From NCBI RefSeq assembly GCF_013149275.1, contig NZ_JABGNA010000004.1, positions 62,001 through 126,000 on the forward strand: a DNA stretch of 64,000 nt, written 5' to 3'. Shown piece by piece: positions 18,560-27,739 of the stretch. Numbering within the stretch: the first letter of the stretch is position 1; each line of letters starts with the position of its first letter. Source of the stretch: Mucilaginibacter sp. SG564 (GTDB taxonomy: Bacteria > Bacteroidota > Bacteroidia > Sphingobacteriales > Sphingobacteriaceae). The translations under genes and the position numbers were made by a program. The notes below the pieces were generated by a model, which saw only the letters and a list, made by a program, of their open reading frames with translations, searched no databases and was not told where the DNA came from.

Positions 18560-19261
18560 ATGTACCACCCATTTTCTGTTGCAGAAACCATTAAAACTGC
18601 ATGGAATGTATTAAAGAAAAACTTCGCTACAATTACAGTATACTCGGTAATTGCCTTCGCTATCGTTTTTATTTCCGGGTTCCTGGTGTTTTACTTTGAC
18701 GATGATGCTGTAGTTAGTTCGGTTGGCTTTATTGTTTTATTGGTCGAGATCACATTTATTTTTTTAGCATTTATAAAGCTGGGGTTCAAACTCATGGACA
18801 AAGCTTATTATGATTTTGATTTTAGCGAGATCATCCCTAAGTTCAGAATGCTTGTAAGCTATTTAACTTTATTGGTATTGGTAAGTACGCTCGCGGTTCT
18901 GGTTACCCACCTGATTGAAAATATCAATGTACTTAACGTCAAAAACTTTCTCAACTTTATTCTCGGCTTAATTGTACAGTTCTTCTTTCTGTTCTATTTC
19001 CCTATATGCACCTGCTTTATTGTAGATGATGCATCCGGTCCTCTTGAATCCTTAGCCCAGAGTTTTCACTTAATCAGGGGGAATTTTTTTAAATATTTCT
19101 TAATATTTTTAGTGATAGAAGCACTTATGATACTGGGCGCTATAACTGTTGTAGGGTTAATATTGGTTATTCCATTTGTAAATATCATATTGATAGTGGC
19201 TTACCGCAAACTGGTTTACAGCCACCTTGATGTGGATGATGATATTGCCGAAACTAATTAG
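18560..19261 (+). CDS. Polytopic membrane protein of unknown function
   Basis: 233 residues with about six hydrophobic helices (roughly 24-48, 54-76, 94-118, 128-150, 170-192 and 194-218). It carries the motif DDASGPLESLAQSFHLIRGN between helices 4 and 5, a loop type seen in many bacterial integral membrane proteins with no defined reaction. It is packed between the second GT2 (6-base gap) and the GH3 gene (3-base gap), so all three are almost surely co-transcribed. A role in moving or anchoring the product of its neighbours is possible but is inference. Confidence 0.8.
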   Translation: MYHPFSVAETIKTAWNVLKKNFATITVYSVIAFAIVFISGFLVFYFDDDAVVSSVGFIVLLVEITFIFLAFIKLGFKLMDKAYYDFDFSEIIPKFRMLVSYLTLLVLVSTLAVLVTHLIENINVLNVKNFLNFILGLIVQFFFLFYFPICTCFIVDDASGPLESLAQSFHLIRGNFFKYFLIFLVIEALMILGAITVVGLILVIPFVNIILIVAYRKLVYSHLDVDDDIAETN

Positions 19262-19264
19262 CAC

Positions 19265-20764
19265 ATGGGACTAAAATCTGCACTAAGCAAAGTATTTGCA
19301 GCCGCAGTGAACCGGCAGCTAAACAAGCTGCGCAAAAACGCCATAGCACTGCAGCAAGATACTTTTTCCGATCTGGTAGATGCAGCCAAAGACACTGCTT
19401 TTGGTCGCGAACACCGTTTTGCTGACATCAATAACTATAACGATTTTAAACGAAACGTACCTATACATGATTATGAGGACCTGCGCCCTTATATTGATCG
19501 TGTTGTTAATGGAGAAGAAAATGTACTGTGGCCCGGAAAACCCGCTTATCTGGCCAAAACATCGGGTACCACATCGGGTGTAAAATACATCCCGATATCC
19601 AGGAAAAGTATGCCCGAGCATATCAAAGCAGCGCGCAACGCCTTGTTGAGCTATATTCATGAAACCGGCAATGCCAATTTTGTGGATGGCAAAATGATAT
19701 TTTTACAAGGCAGTCCTATACTTACAGTAAAAGCAGGTATATCAACCGGCAGACTGTCAGGCATTGTAGCCCATCACGTACCCGCCTATCTGCAAAAAAA
19801 CCGCCTTCCCAGCTATGAAACTAATTGCATTGAGGATTGGGAGCAAAAAGTTGATGCCATAGTAGAAGAAACTTTTAACCAGGATATGCGCCTCATATCG
19901 GGCATACCACCCTGGTGCCAGATGTATTTTGACAGGCTATCTGCCAAAGCCGGTGGCAAAAAAGTAAAGGATATATTCCCCAACTTTAAACTGTATGTGC
20001 ATGGCGGCGTAAATTTCGAACCGTATCGTGCCCGCATGGAAGAAAGCATCGGCGCAAAGATAGATGCTATTGAAACCTACCCTGCATCCGAAGGTTTTAT
20101 CGCCTTCCAGGATTCGCAGAAAGAAAAAGGGCTATTGCTGCTTGTTGACTCGGGTATATTTTATGAGTTTATCCCATCCGAAGAATATTTCAATGAAAAC
20201 CCTACCCGCATTAATCTGAAGGATATTGAGCTGGATAAAAACTATGCACTTATCATGAATACCAGCGCGGGTTTATGGGGTTATAGTCTGGGCGACACCA
20301 TTAAGTTTGTATCAAAAAACCCTTACCGGATAGTTGTAACAGGCCGTATCAAACATTACATATCGGCTTTTGGCGAACATGTGATAGGAGAGGAAGTAGA
20401 ACAATCATTAATGACAGTAGCGCAGCAGGAAGGTGTTGATGTGGTGGAATTTACTGTAGCTCCGCAGGTTAATCCGCAGCCAGGACAACTGCCCTACCAT
20501 GAATGGTTCGTTGAATTTGGTGCTGCTCCGGCTGATTTAAAAGCCTTTGCGCTTAAAGTAGATAAAGCTTTACAAAAGAAAAATATTTACTATTTTGACC
20601 TCATTGAAGGTAACATTTTACAACCACTGATCATCCAAAGCCTGCAGAAGGACGCGTTTATTAATTATATGCGTTCTCAAGGGAAACTTGGGGGACAAAA
20701 TAAAGTACCGCGATTAGCCAACGACAGGAAGATTGCCGACGTATTGAAAGAATACGCTATATAA
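19265..20764 (+). CDS. GH3 auxin-responsive promoter-family protein (acyl-adenylate/amidosynthetase-like)
   Basis: 499 residues of the GH3/JAR1-like branch of the ANL adenylating superfamily. Plant members join acyl acids to amino acids through an acyl-AMP; bacterial substrates are unknown. The phosphate-binding loop TSGTTSGVKYIPIS is near 100. The adenine-site region ETYPASEGFIAFQ is near 265, and the hinge/C-terminal motif TGRIKHYISAFGEHVIGEEVE is near 360. There is no signal peptide. It follows the membrane protein by 3 bases and precedes dxr by 63. Amide-linked modification of a lipid or glycan made by the neighbouring enzymes is an attractive guess only. Confidence 0.88.
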   Translation: MGLKSALSKVFAAAVNRQLNKLRKNAIALQQDTFSDLVDAAKDTAFGREHRFADINNYNDFKRNVPIHDYEDLRPYIDRVVNGEENVLWPGKPAYLAKTSGTTSGVKYIPISRKSMPEHIKAARNALLSYIHETGNANFVDGKMIFLQGSPILTVKAGISTGRLSGIVAHHVPAYLQKNRLPSYETNCIEDWEQKVDAIVEETFNQDMRLISGIPPWCQMYFDRLSAKAGGKKVKDIFPNFKLYVHGGVNFEPYRARMEESIGAKIDAIETYPASEGFIAFQDSQKEKGLLLLVDSGIFYEFIPSEEYFNENPTRINLKDIELDKNYALIMNTSAGLWGYSLGDTIKFVSKNPYRIVVTGRIKHYISAFGEHVIGEEVEQSLMTVAQQEGVDVVEFTVAPQVNPQPGQLPYHEWFVEFGAAPADLKAFALKVDKALQKKNIYYFDLIEGNILQPLIIQSLQKDAFINYMRSQGKLGGQNKVPRLANDRKIADVLKEYAI

Positions 20765-20827
20765 TAAGTAAATTTGACATTGTTCAGTTAAACAGTTTCA
20801 TCAAACAACCGTTCATCTGAATAAAAA

Positions 20828-22033
20828 TTGAAACAAGATATATCATTGATTAATCATATAAAAAACATTGCCATTCTTGGCTCTACGGGAAGTATAGGTA
20901 CGCAAACGCTGGAGGTAATCAGGAGCAATAGCAATTTGTTCAGGGCGTTTTTACTCACCGCGCATTCCAATGCCGATCTGCTTATCCAACAAGCTATTGA
21001 ATTCAAGCCTGAGTACGTCATTATTTGCGACGAAGGTAAATATCAGCATGTTAAAACATCTCTTGCGCATTTACCGGTTAAAGTATTGGCTGGTCATCAG
21101 GCCATTGTTGATACAGTAACCCATCCGGATATTACAATAGTGCTAACGGCCATGGTTGGCTTTGCCGGTCTTGAACCTACCATTGCTGCCATAAAGGCTG
21201 ATAAAGATATAGCTCTGGCTAATAAAGAGACTCTGGTAGTGGCAGGCGAACTGATAACCGGACTGGCCAAACAACACAACGTAAGGATTTTACCAGTCGA
21301 CTCAGAACATTCGGCCATATTTCAATGCCTTGCCGGCGAAGAGCATAACCCGGTTGAAAAACTAATACTTACCGCCTCGGGTGGGCCATTCCGCGGGCGC
21401 GATCTTGATTTTTTGGCTCATGTAACGCCACAAGACGCGCTTAAACACCCCAACTGGGTAATGGGAGCCAAAATCACTATCGATTCGGCCTCGCTCATGA
21501 ATAAGGGACTGGAAGTGATAGAGGCCCGGTGGCTGTTTGATGTAGAGGCCGATCAGATCGATGTGATCATTCATCCACAATCTATCATCCACTCTATGGC
21601 TCAGTTTAAGGATGGCTCCATCAAAGCGCAAATGGGTTTACCCGATATGAAACTGCCCATCCAATACGCCTTAACTTATCCAAACAGAATAAAAAACGAT
21701 TTTAAGCGGTTTAACTTTACCGACTACCCCACCCTTACATTCGAAAAACCAGATCTCGATACTTTTCGTAATCTTAGTTTAGCTTATACCGCGTTAAAAC
21801 AAGGCGGTAATATGCCATGCATTATCAATGCGGCAAACGAAGTAGTAGTTGCAGGCTTTTTAAGCCAGTCTGTCAGCTTTTTAGCTATGAGCACAATTAT
21901 TGAGGAGTGCATGCAAAAGATAAATTTTATAAAGCAACCAACCTTAACCGATTATTTGAATACTGATAAAGAAACACGCATCTTTGCGCAAAATTTAATA
22001 GAAAAAATGCCGGTAAAGGCAATACAATTTTAA
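20828..22033 (+). CDS. dxr: 1-deoxy-D-xylulose 5-phosphate reductoisomerase
   Basis: NADPH-dependent second step of the MEP isoprenoid pathway, converting DXP to 2-C-methylerythritol 4-phosphate. The NADPH motif GSTGSIGTQTLEVI is near 18, ANKETLVVAG near 125, the metal/substrate-binding DSEHSAIFQ near 150, ASGGPFR near 183, and DSASLMNKGLE near 222. The 401 residues include a few extra at the N-terminus. The only possible start before the Rossmann motif is TTG at 20828; no ATG is available. It lies 18 bases before rseP, as a dxr-rseP pair. Confidence 0.95.
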   Translation: MKQDISLINHIKNIAILGSTGSIGTQTLEVIRSNSNLFRAFLLTAHSNADLLIQQAIEFKPEYVIICDEGKYQHVKTSLAHLPVKVLAGHQAIVDTVTHPDITIVLTAMVGFAGLEPTIAAIKADKDIALANKETLVVAGELITGLAKQHNVRILPVDSEHSAIFQCLAGEEHNPVEKLILTASGGPFRGRDLDFLAHVTPQDALKHPNWVMGAKITIDSASLMNKGLEVIEARWLFDVEADQIDVIIHPQSIIHSMAQFKDGSIKAQMGLPDMKLPIQYALTYPNRIKNDFKRFNFTDYPTLTFEKPDLDTFRNLSLAYTALKQGGNMPCIINAANEVVVAGFLSQSVSFLAMSTIIEECMQKINFIKQPTLTDYLNTDKETRIFAQNLIEKMPVKAIQF

Positions 22034-22051
22034 TATACATAAAACTAGATA

Positions 22052-23386
22052 ATGAGTATAGTGATCATGGTGGGCCAGCTCATATTGGGCCTTTCAATTT
22101 TAATAATCCTGCATGAGCTGGGACATTTTTTAGCAGCGCGTGCATTCGGTATCAAGGTCGAAAAATTCTACCTGTTTTTTGATGCCTGGAACATAAGCCT
22201 TTTTAAATTTACCTATAAAGGAGTTGAATACGGTATTGGCTGGCTACCTCTGGGGGGCTATGTTAGAATTGCCGGTATGATAGATGAATCAATGGATACT
22301 GATCAGCTTGCGGGCCCTCCGCAACCCTGGGAGTTCCGTTCAAAACCAGCCTGGCAGCGTTTAATTGTAATGCTTGGAGGTGTTACTGTAAACATTATCC
22401 TGGGTGTATTGATATTCTGGGTGCTCACCATGCGTTTTGGCGATAGCTATATCCCTAACTCAAGTGCCAAATACGGTATTGTTCCCGGCGAGATAGGTAA
22501 AAAGATAGGTCTTGTAGCTGGCGATAAAATTATAAAGATCAACGGCAAAGATGTTAAACGCTTTGACGACCTAACCAGCACTAAAGTATTATTGGAAAAC
22601 ACCGTGTTTACTATAAAGCGCGGATCCGAAACTGTAAGCGTTACTATACCGCGTACCATTTTGAATGATCTATCTGATCACAACATTGAGGAGTTTATCA
22701 GCAGAATTCCCCGCAGTAAGTTCATTGTAGACTCTGTATTACCCAAAAGCAATGCACAAAAAGCTGGTCTGGCCAAGGGTGACAGCATTGTAGCTATCAA
22801 TAACCAGCCTATCGCTTTTTACGACGAGCTGAAAACTGAATTATTTAAAGACAAAGGCAAAACGGTTGACCTGGGGGTAAAACGTAACAACCAGGTGATC
22901 ACTTTAAAAGCACAGGTAACCACCGATGGAACCCTTGGTTTTGCTCAGTCAAAAAACGACCTACCCGAAGTAAAAACCATTTACTACGGTTTCTTTGGTT
23001 CATTGCCGGTAGGTGCTTCAAGGGCCTGGGGACAATTTGCCGACAATGCTAAAGGCCTGGGCAAAATATTCAAAGGTGATGTTAAGCTCAACAAGGCAGT
23101 AAGTGGCCCTGTTGCTATAGCCAATCTATTCGGCAGCCATATCGATTGGGTGCGTTTCTGGAGTTTGGTTGGCTTTTTATCTATGGCATTGGCTATGATG
23201 AACCTGTTACCCATCCCGGCGCTTGACGGTGGCCATGCCGTATTCCTGATCATCGAGATGATCAAAGGCAAAGCACTAAGCGATAAGTTCCTGGAACGTG
23301 CTCAAATTGTTGGTTTTGTTATACTGGTTACGCTTATGGTTTTTGTTTTTGGCAACGATATAGTGAAAATCATCGTCAAAAAATAA
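22052..23386 (+). CDS. rseP: RIP metalloprotease RseP (site-2 protease)
   Basis: Inner-membrane zinc protease that cuts transmembrane anchors, for example anti-sigma factors, after a first cleavage. The zinc site HELGHF is at 21-26 in the first helix. The membrane-reentrant GYVRIAG loop is near 70. PDZ-type sequence is near 225 (NAQKAGLAKGDSIVAIN). The third ligand region LLPIPALDGGHAVF is near 385, followed by the last helix. At 444 residues it is normal length. It follows dxr, a common pairing in bacteria, and is closed by a terminator. Confidence 0.95.
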   Translation: MSIVIMVGQLILGLSILIILHELGHFLAARAFGIKVEKFYLFFDAWNISLFKFTYKGVEYGIGWLPLGGYVRIAGMIDESMDTDQLAGPPQPWEFRSKPAWQRLIVMLGGVTVNIILGVLIFWVLTMRFGDSYIPNSSAKYGIVPGEIGKKIGLVAGDKIIKINGKDVKRFDDLTSTKVLLENTVFTIKRGSETVSVTIPRTILNDLSDHNIEEFISRIPRSKFIVDSVLPKSNAQKAGLAKGDSIVAINNQPIAFYDELKTELFKDKGKTVDLGVKRNNQVITLKAQVTTDGTLGFAQSKNDLPEVKTIYYGFFGSLPVGASRAWGQFADNAKGLGKIFKGDVKLNKAVSGPVAIANLFGSHIDWVRFWSLVGFLSMALAMMNLLPIPALDGGHAVFLIIEMIKGKALSDKFLERAQIVGFVILVTLMVFVFGNDIVKIIVKK

Positions 23387-23410
23387 GCCATTTAACTCAT
23401 CATATTTACA

Positions 23411-23441
23411 GCCCTGGAAAATTGATTTCCGGGGCTTTTTT
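23411..23441 (+). terminator. Rho-independent terminator after rseP
   Basis: 10-bp stem GCCCTGGAAA/TTTCCGGGGC with one G-T pair and a 5-base loop, followed by six T. It lies 24 bases after the rseP stop. Confidence 0.88.
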
Positions 23442-23616
23442 GTTACCATACTCATCCTTTTGAGCAATTTAGTAAAACAGCCATTACGCTAACTTTACCT
23501 TACACAATTTTTTATAAGCTTTAAAAGCGTACCTTCGCGCAATTATTTTCCTGAAAAGAGGCATACTTCCATTTGCTTAACTATTCAACGACAATAAATA
23601 CTTATTAATCAATACA

Positions 23617-24066
23617 ATGAAAAAAATTGTCGACTATCGCAAGCTTTTGGGTGTAACTGAGGCTGCCGAACTGCAGGAATTAAAAACAACATACCGCAGC
23701 CTGATGAAGGCCTGGCACCCGGATAAATTTCAGGACAGCCCGGAAAGTAAACTCGAAGCCGAAGAAAAAAGCAAGACCATTATTGAAGCTTATCATTTCC
23801 TGGTGAGTATCGCCCCGGAAACCCGCGAACAATCATTTGCCGAGTACACCATTACCACAACTACCTCAAACATAGCCGATTTTGATTACAAATCACAAGT
23901 ATTGAAGATCAGTTTTCTGGATGGAAATACTTACGAGTATTTTGATGTACCCAAGGCGGTTTATATCAAACTGATCAACGCCGACTCTCCCGGACGTTTT
24001 GCCCGCAGACATATTTATAACAACTATGTTTACCGGAGCATCAGTAAATTGGTAGCAACAGCTTAG
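23617..24066 (+). CDS. J-domain plus KTSC-domain protein
   Basis: 149 residues. The N-terminal 70 form a DnaJ-type J domain with the HPD motif in KAWHPDKF near 34; this motif stimulates Hsp70 ATPase. The C-terminal 65 residues are a KTSC domain (SNIADFDYKSQVLKISF, then GNTYEYFDVPKAVY and the closing YVYRSI). KTSC is a small beta domain of unclear function, often found alone or near nucleic-acid enzymes. The fusion suggests an Hsp70 co-chaperone with a specific client-binding part. It stands alone with large spacers on both sides; TACCTTCG about 80 bases upstream is a near -7 box. Confidence 0.85.
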   Translation: MKKIVDYRKLLGVTEAAELQELKTTYRSLMKAWHPDKFQDSPESKLEAEEKSKTIIEAYHFLVSIAPETREQSFAEYTITTTTSNIADFDYKSQVLKISFLDGNTYEYFDVPKAVYIKLINADSPGRFARRHIYNNYVYRSISKLVATA

Positions 24067-24280
24067 TCTATCAGGCAAAAACTTTTTAAAGCTTAAATTT
24101 TAACAATTTTTAGATTAAAAATGGGGCAAAACGGCTTCGTTTTTATCAGTTTTAATAACGTTTCAATGCGTTTTAACACTTTTTAACAAATTTTTGGCTG
24201 GCTTTGAAAAGTTTAAAAAGTATTAATTTAACAACACACTAAATGGGCAATTTTTGAGCCGGTTGCTCCTTTAACCAAAT

Positions 24281-24319
24281 AGCCCGGTTCTCTTTTGTAA
24301 AAGAACCGGGCTGTTGCTT
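24281..24319. terminator. Hairpin between convergent genes
   Basis: Perfect 11-bp stem AGCCCGGTTCT/AGAACCGGGCT with a 10-base loop and a short T-rich stretch at 24317-24322. It lies in the 308-base gap between the J/KTSC gene and the minus-strand DUF4199 gene. The rest of that gap (24067-24280) is AT-rich with no gene seen. Confidence 0.65.
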
Positions 24320-24374
24320 TTTATAGAGATACTAAATCTTTAGAACTGCATCAGGTACAATGTTTCAAGACAGG

Positions 24375-24938
24375 TTAAACTGTTGGCTCGGCTGGATCCT
24401 TATAATTATCAGCATCAGCTATTAAAACCGGGGGGCGATCCTTTTTAAAGATAGCCGCGCCAATAAGCGCTATAATTGCTCCCATAACAGCCGCGCCGAT
24501 AAGCGCGCTGATAGTAATACCTACCGGGCTAAGAAATTTGCTGGTGATGGACATCGCCTGGTCTATCTGCTCTTGCGACATGCCTTTTGCCGCCAGTTTT
24601 GCCTCGGTAGAGGCAGTTAGTTTTTGGAGCATTCCAGGGCTCAATACCGCGAAATACAGGTAAGTAAATACCGACAATACAATACCTGATAATATCGCAA
24701 ACAAAAATCCCGCTTTAAACCCTTCACCAAAAGTTAAATAACCCCCATTTAAATCCCTATACTCTTTTTGTGTCAGGAACATGAAGGCGATAAACAATAA
24801 GGTACTTAACCATTTAATAGGCGAATCTGGATCGATATCCAAAAACTGAATAATATAAGTAACTAAAATAGAGGCTATTACATATATAGCCCCCCATTTA
24901 ATAATTACCGGCATTGGACTTGTTTTTTGTATTTCCAT
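24375..24938 (-). CDS. DUF4199 domain membrane protein
   Basis: 187 residues with four membrane helices (about 11-30, 34-50, 70-95 and 140-165). The family is restricted mainly to Bacteroidota and has no known function. The loop between helices 3 and 4 is charged and contains TASTEAKLAAKGMSQEQIDQ, as in other DUF4199 proteins. The C-terminal tail is polar and cytoplasmic in the likely topology. It is divergent from the small membrane protein at 25129, and the region between them contains a nested dyad. A second DUF4199-like gene is at 27909. Confidence 0.82.
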   Translation of the reverse strand: MEIQKTSPMPVIIKWGAIYVIASILVTYIIQFLDIDPDSPIKWLSTLLFIAFMFLTQKEYRDLNGGYLTFGEGFKAGFLFAILSGIVLSVFTYLYFAVLSPGMLQKLTASTEAKLAAKGMSQEQIDQAMSITSKFLSPVGITISALIGAAVMGAIIALIGAAIFKKDRPPVLIADADNYKDPAEPTV

Positions 24939-25021
24939 GATATTGTATTGGTTTATGATTTATTAAAAGTAATTATTATTCCCGCCTATTCAAAAAATCC
25001 GGGCGAATATGTATCGGACAA

Positions 25022-25087
25022 AGTGATAATTATGTCTGACTTTTTACTTCCGCCTGAAGTCAGTGTTATCACTATAAATTAAATTTG
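25022..25087 (+). promoter_or_regulatory. Nested dyad and -7 box before the 25129 gene
   Basis: Outer arms AGTGATAA/TTATCACT (25022-25029, 25066-25073) and inner arms CTGACTT/AAGTCAG (25036-25042, 25057-25063) form an interrupted hairpin. A perfect TAAATTTG -7 box follows at 25080-25087. The dyad lies where the -33 region and any operator would be. Confidence 0.5.
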
Positions 25088-25128
25088 GATCATCTTAACT
25101 CTATCTTTAATTCTTAACATTGAGCCTC

Positions 25129-25593
25129 ATGTATACCATACTATTAGCCTTACATTCATTAACCCGGTGGCTGGTATTAGTTAGTTTAATTTTTTCCATT
25201 GGCCGGGCTTACAGAGGTTGGTTGCTTAATAAGCCGTTTTTAAAGGTTGATGATACTATACGGCTCATAACTGTTACTATAGCGCATATCCAACTCATCA
25301 TTGGGCTTGGGTTATATGGTATCAGTCCTATCGTTCACTATTTTCTTAGCCATTTTAATACAGCCGTTCATGAACGGCAGATTCGCTTTTTTGGCATGGA
25401 GCACATTACGGTGATGCTGATCAGTATCGTTTTAATTACCATAGGTTCAGCAAAAGCAAAGCGAAAAACCACAGATAAAGAAAAATTCAAAACGATGGCC
25501 GTCTGGTTCAGTATCGCACTGGTTCTCATTATTACCTCTATTCCCTGGGCATTTTCACCGCTTACGAGCCGGCCTTATTTCAGACCTTTTTAG
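25129..25593 (+). CDS. Four-helix membrane protein, family not firmly recognised
   Basis: 154 residues from ATG 25129; a TTG three codons earlier is also possible. Four hydrophobic helices (about 7-25, 43-64, 84-103 and 120-140). Histidines lie near helix ends (LHSLTRW, TIAHIQ, MEHITV). Bacteroidota proteins of this look are often labelled cytochrome b-like, but I cannot confirm heme binding from sequence. It lies between a DUF4199 gene and an aldo/keto reductase and has its own likely promoter at 25080-25087. Confidence 0.7.
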   Translation: MYTILLALHSLTRWLVLVSLIFSIGRAYRGWLLNKPFLKVDDTIRLITVTIAHIQLIIGLGLYGISPIVHYFLSHFNTAVHERQIRFFGMEHITVMLISIVLITIGSAKAKRKTTDKEKFKTMAVWFSIALVLIITSIPWAFSPLTSRPYFRPF

Positions 25594-25728
25594 CAGTCGG
25601 CAGGGCGGTAACACCTTCCATTATAAAATCAGCCCGAGCCATACAGACAAGTAAATTGAGCCGTGAACGACATCTGTCATCAGCTATAAGACTGATATTT
25701 GTATCGTTAACTTATTAAAAATACAGCA

Positions 25729-26700
25729 ATGTCAAACATAACAAAAATAGCCCTCGGCAAAAATGGCCCGCTTGTTTCTAAACTCGGCTTAGGCTGCATG
25801 CGCATGTCGCCCGTTTGGGGCGGCCCGGCAAATAATGAAAGTGAAAGTATCGCTACTATCCAATCAGCTTTAGACAGCGGCATTAATTTCCTGAATACCG
25901 GCGATTTCTATGGCGCCGGTCATAACGAACTACTGGTAGGCAAAGCCATTAAAGGCAGAAGAGATGATGCCTTTATCAGTGTAAAATTTGGTGCTATCTT
26001 CTATGGCGGTCAGTGGCTTGGATTGGATCTACGCCCTATAGCCATCAAAAATTTCATCAACTACTCATTGGTACGGTTGGGTATCGATACTATTGACCTT
26101 TACCAACCCTGCAGGATGGACAACAGTGTCCCGGTAGAAGATATAATCGGTACCATAGCCGATCTGATCAAAGAAGGCAAAGTACGTCACCTCGGTGTTT
26201 CTGAAATTACCGCCGATCAATTACGCAAGGCCCACAGTGTGCACCCGGTAACCGCTTTGGAAATAGGCTATTCACTGGCCGACCGCCAGATAGAAAGCGA
26301 CTTGCTCCCTACGGCAAAAGAATTGGGTATAGGTGTAATAGCCTTTGCCAATACCGCTGAAGGGTTACTTACCGGCGAAATGAAAGCCCCGCTGGCTGCC
26401 GATGATTATCATAATCACTTCTCGCGTTTTCAGGGCGATAACCTGGTAAAGAACCTGGAGAAAGTTGAGGCATTAAAACAAATGGCAAGGGAAAAAGGAT
26501 ATACTCCAACACAACTGGCTATAGCCTGGGTGAATGCCCAGGGAGATCATATTATGCCATTGGTGAGCATGAGCCGAAGATTAAGGTTGCCAGAAAATAT
26601 GCAGGCAATGGAGATAGTTTTTACTCCCGAAGAAATGAATGCCCTTAACACTCATTTTTCTCCGGGCTCCATACTCGGAGGTACATATCTGCAGCGTTAA
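25729..26700 (+). CDS. Aldo/keto reductase
   Basis: 323 residues with a TIM-barrel NADPH-dependent oxidoreductase fold. The N-terminal active-site region reads NTGDFYGAGHNE, where most family members have D-T-A/G; the usual catalytic Asp position is Asn here. The Tyr is present, and the Lys is in FISVKFGA near 86. The position of the usual catalytic His reads LYQPCRMD, a Pro/Cys/Arg form known in one AKR branch. The substrate is unknown and catalytic competence is uncertain. An AraC-type gene follows 45 bases downstream and probably regulates it. Confidence 0.88.
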   Translation: MSNITKIALGKNGPLVSKLGLGCMRMSPVWGGPANNESESIATIQSALDSGINFLNTGDFYGAGHNELLVGKAIKGRRDDAFISVKFGAIFYGGQWLGLDLRPIAIKNFINYSLVRLGIDTIDLYQPCRMDNSVPVEDIIGTIADLIKEGKVRHLGVSEITADQLRKAHSVHPVTALEIGYSLADRQIESDLLPTAKELGIGVIAFANTAEGLLTGEMKAPLAADDYHNHFSRFQGDNLVKNLEKVEALKQMAREKGYTPTQLAIAWVNAQGDHIMPLVSMSRRLRLPENMQAMEIVFTPEEMNALNTHFSPGSILGGTYLQR

Positions 26701-26745
26701 CCGGGTGGGGCTGTTTAAGCCCCACCTATTTTATATATTTACGTA

Positions 26746-27567
26746 ATGATAAATCCGACTGAAATAATTCCGGGAGTCCTATTTTATTCCTATCACGCTT
26801 CTGCGCGAAAGGATAAAGTAGCGTTTTTAGAACATAATACCCTGGTATTACAGGTTTCGGGCCGCTTTACATTAGAAACTGCCAGCGAAAAGCTTTCGAT
26901 GGAGCAAGGCGAAATGTTGCTCATCCGACGAAATCAATTGGGAGAGCTCACTAAAACCCCTTTAAATGGTGAGAATTACCAAACCATAGTGATTTGTTTG
27001 AAAGAACCCCTGCTCAGACAGATCGCACTGGAAGAACAAATAGAACAAGGAAAAAAATACACAGGCGCCCCTAACATCCTTATTCCGGGGAATGATTTTC
27101 TTAAGGCCTTTTTTCAATCGGTAATTCCCTATGTGCGGCATTCAGAAGAAAAGATAACTCATGCGGTGGGTATGCTCAAGGTAAAAGAAGTTGTACTATT
27201 GCTTTTACACATTATGCCCGAGCTCAAAGATTTCCTGTTCGATTTTTCCGAACCTTATAAGATAGACATTGAAAAATTTATGCTTAATAACTTTCATTTC
27301 AATGTACCTGTCGAAAAATTCGCGCAGCTTACCGGCAGAAGCCTCGCGGGTTTTAAGCGCGACTTTCAAAAGGTATTCGGCATGGCTCCGCGGCATTGGT
27401 TACAGGAAAAACGCCTGCTGGAAGCCCGGCACCTGATAGAAACCAAGAATAAAAAACCGTCTGCCATCTATCTTGATCTGGGATTCGAGACCCTCTCCCA
27501 TTTTTGTCATTCTTTTAAGAAAAAGTTTGGTAAAACGCCCACAGACATTGCGGTGATAACACCATAG
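26746..27567 (+). CDS. AraC-family transcriptional regulator
   Basis: 273 residues. The N-terminal cupin-like sensing domain spans about 10-130 (NTLVLQVSGRFTLETASEK, then GEMLLIRRNQLG). The C-terminal double helix-turn-helix spans about 170-270, with GRSLAGFKRDFQKVFG in the first unit and DLGFETLSHFCHSFKKKFG in the second, as in AraC/XylS proteins. It follows the aldo/keto reductase gene on the same strand, so local control of that gene is likely; the effector is unknown. TATATTTA ends five bases before the ATG, a one-mismatch -7 box. Confidence 0.88.
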   Translation: MINPTEIIPGVLFYSYHASARKDKVAFLEHNTLVLQVSGRFTLETASEKLSMEQGEMLLIRRNQLGELTKTPLNGENYQTIVICLKEPLLRQIALEEQIEQGKKYTGAPNILIPGNDFLKAFFQSVIPYVRHSEEKITHAVGMLKVKEVVLLLLHIMPELKDFLFDFSEPYKIDIEKFMLNNFHFNVPVEKFAQLTGRSLAGFKRDFQKVFGMAPRHWLQEKRLLEARHLIETKNKKPSAIYLDLGFETLSHFCHSFKKKFGKTPTDIAVITP

Positions 27568-27594
27568 GTGTACGGATGATTATATTTCCGTAAA

Positions 27595-27720
27595 AAATGT
27601 CATTTCGATAGAGCAAAGGGTGGGGATGAGCGTTGTGCGAAAGAGAAATCTTTTGCATTATATAAGCCCTCCGTTGCAAATCGTAGAAGATTTCTCCTCG
27701 TTCCTCGTTCGAAATGACAT
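27595..27720. repeat. Palindromic repeat with TGTCATTTCGA ends
   Basis: Outer arms AATGTCATTTCGA and TCGAAATGACAT bracket inner words AGAAATCTTTTGCA and TGCAAATCGTAGAAGATTTC. The right side ends TTCCTCGTTCGAAATGACA, related to the CTTCGTTCCTCAGGATGACA ends at 36426-36545 and 50993-51073. It lies directly after the AraC gene. Noncoding. Confidence 0.7.
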
Positions 27721-27739
27721 ATTTTTTATTTCTCGTGCC

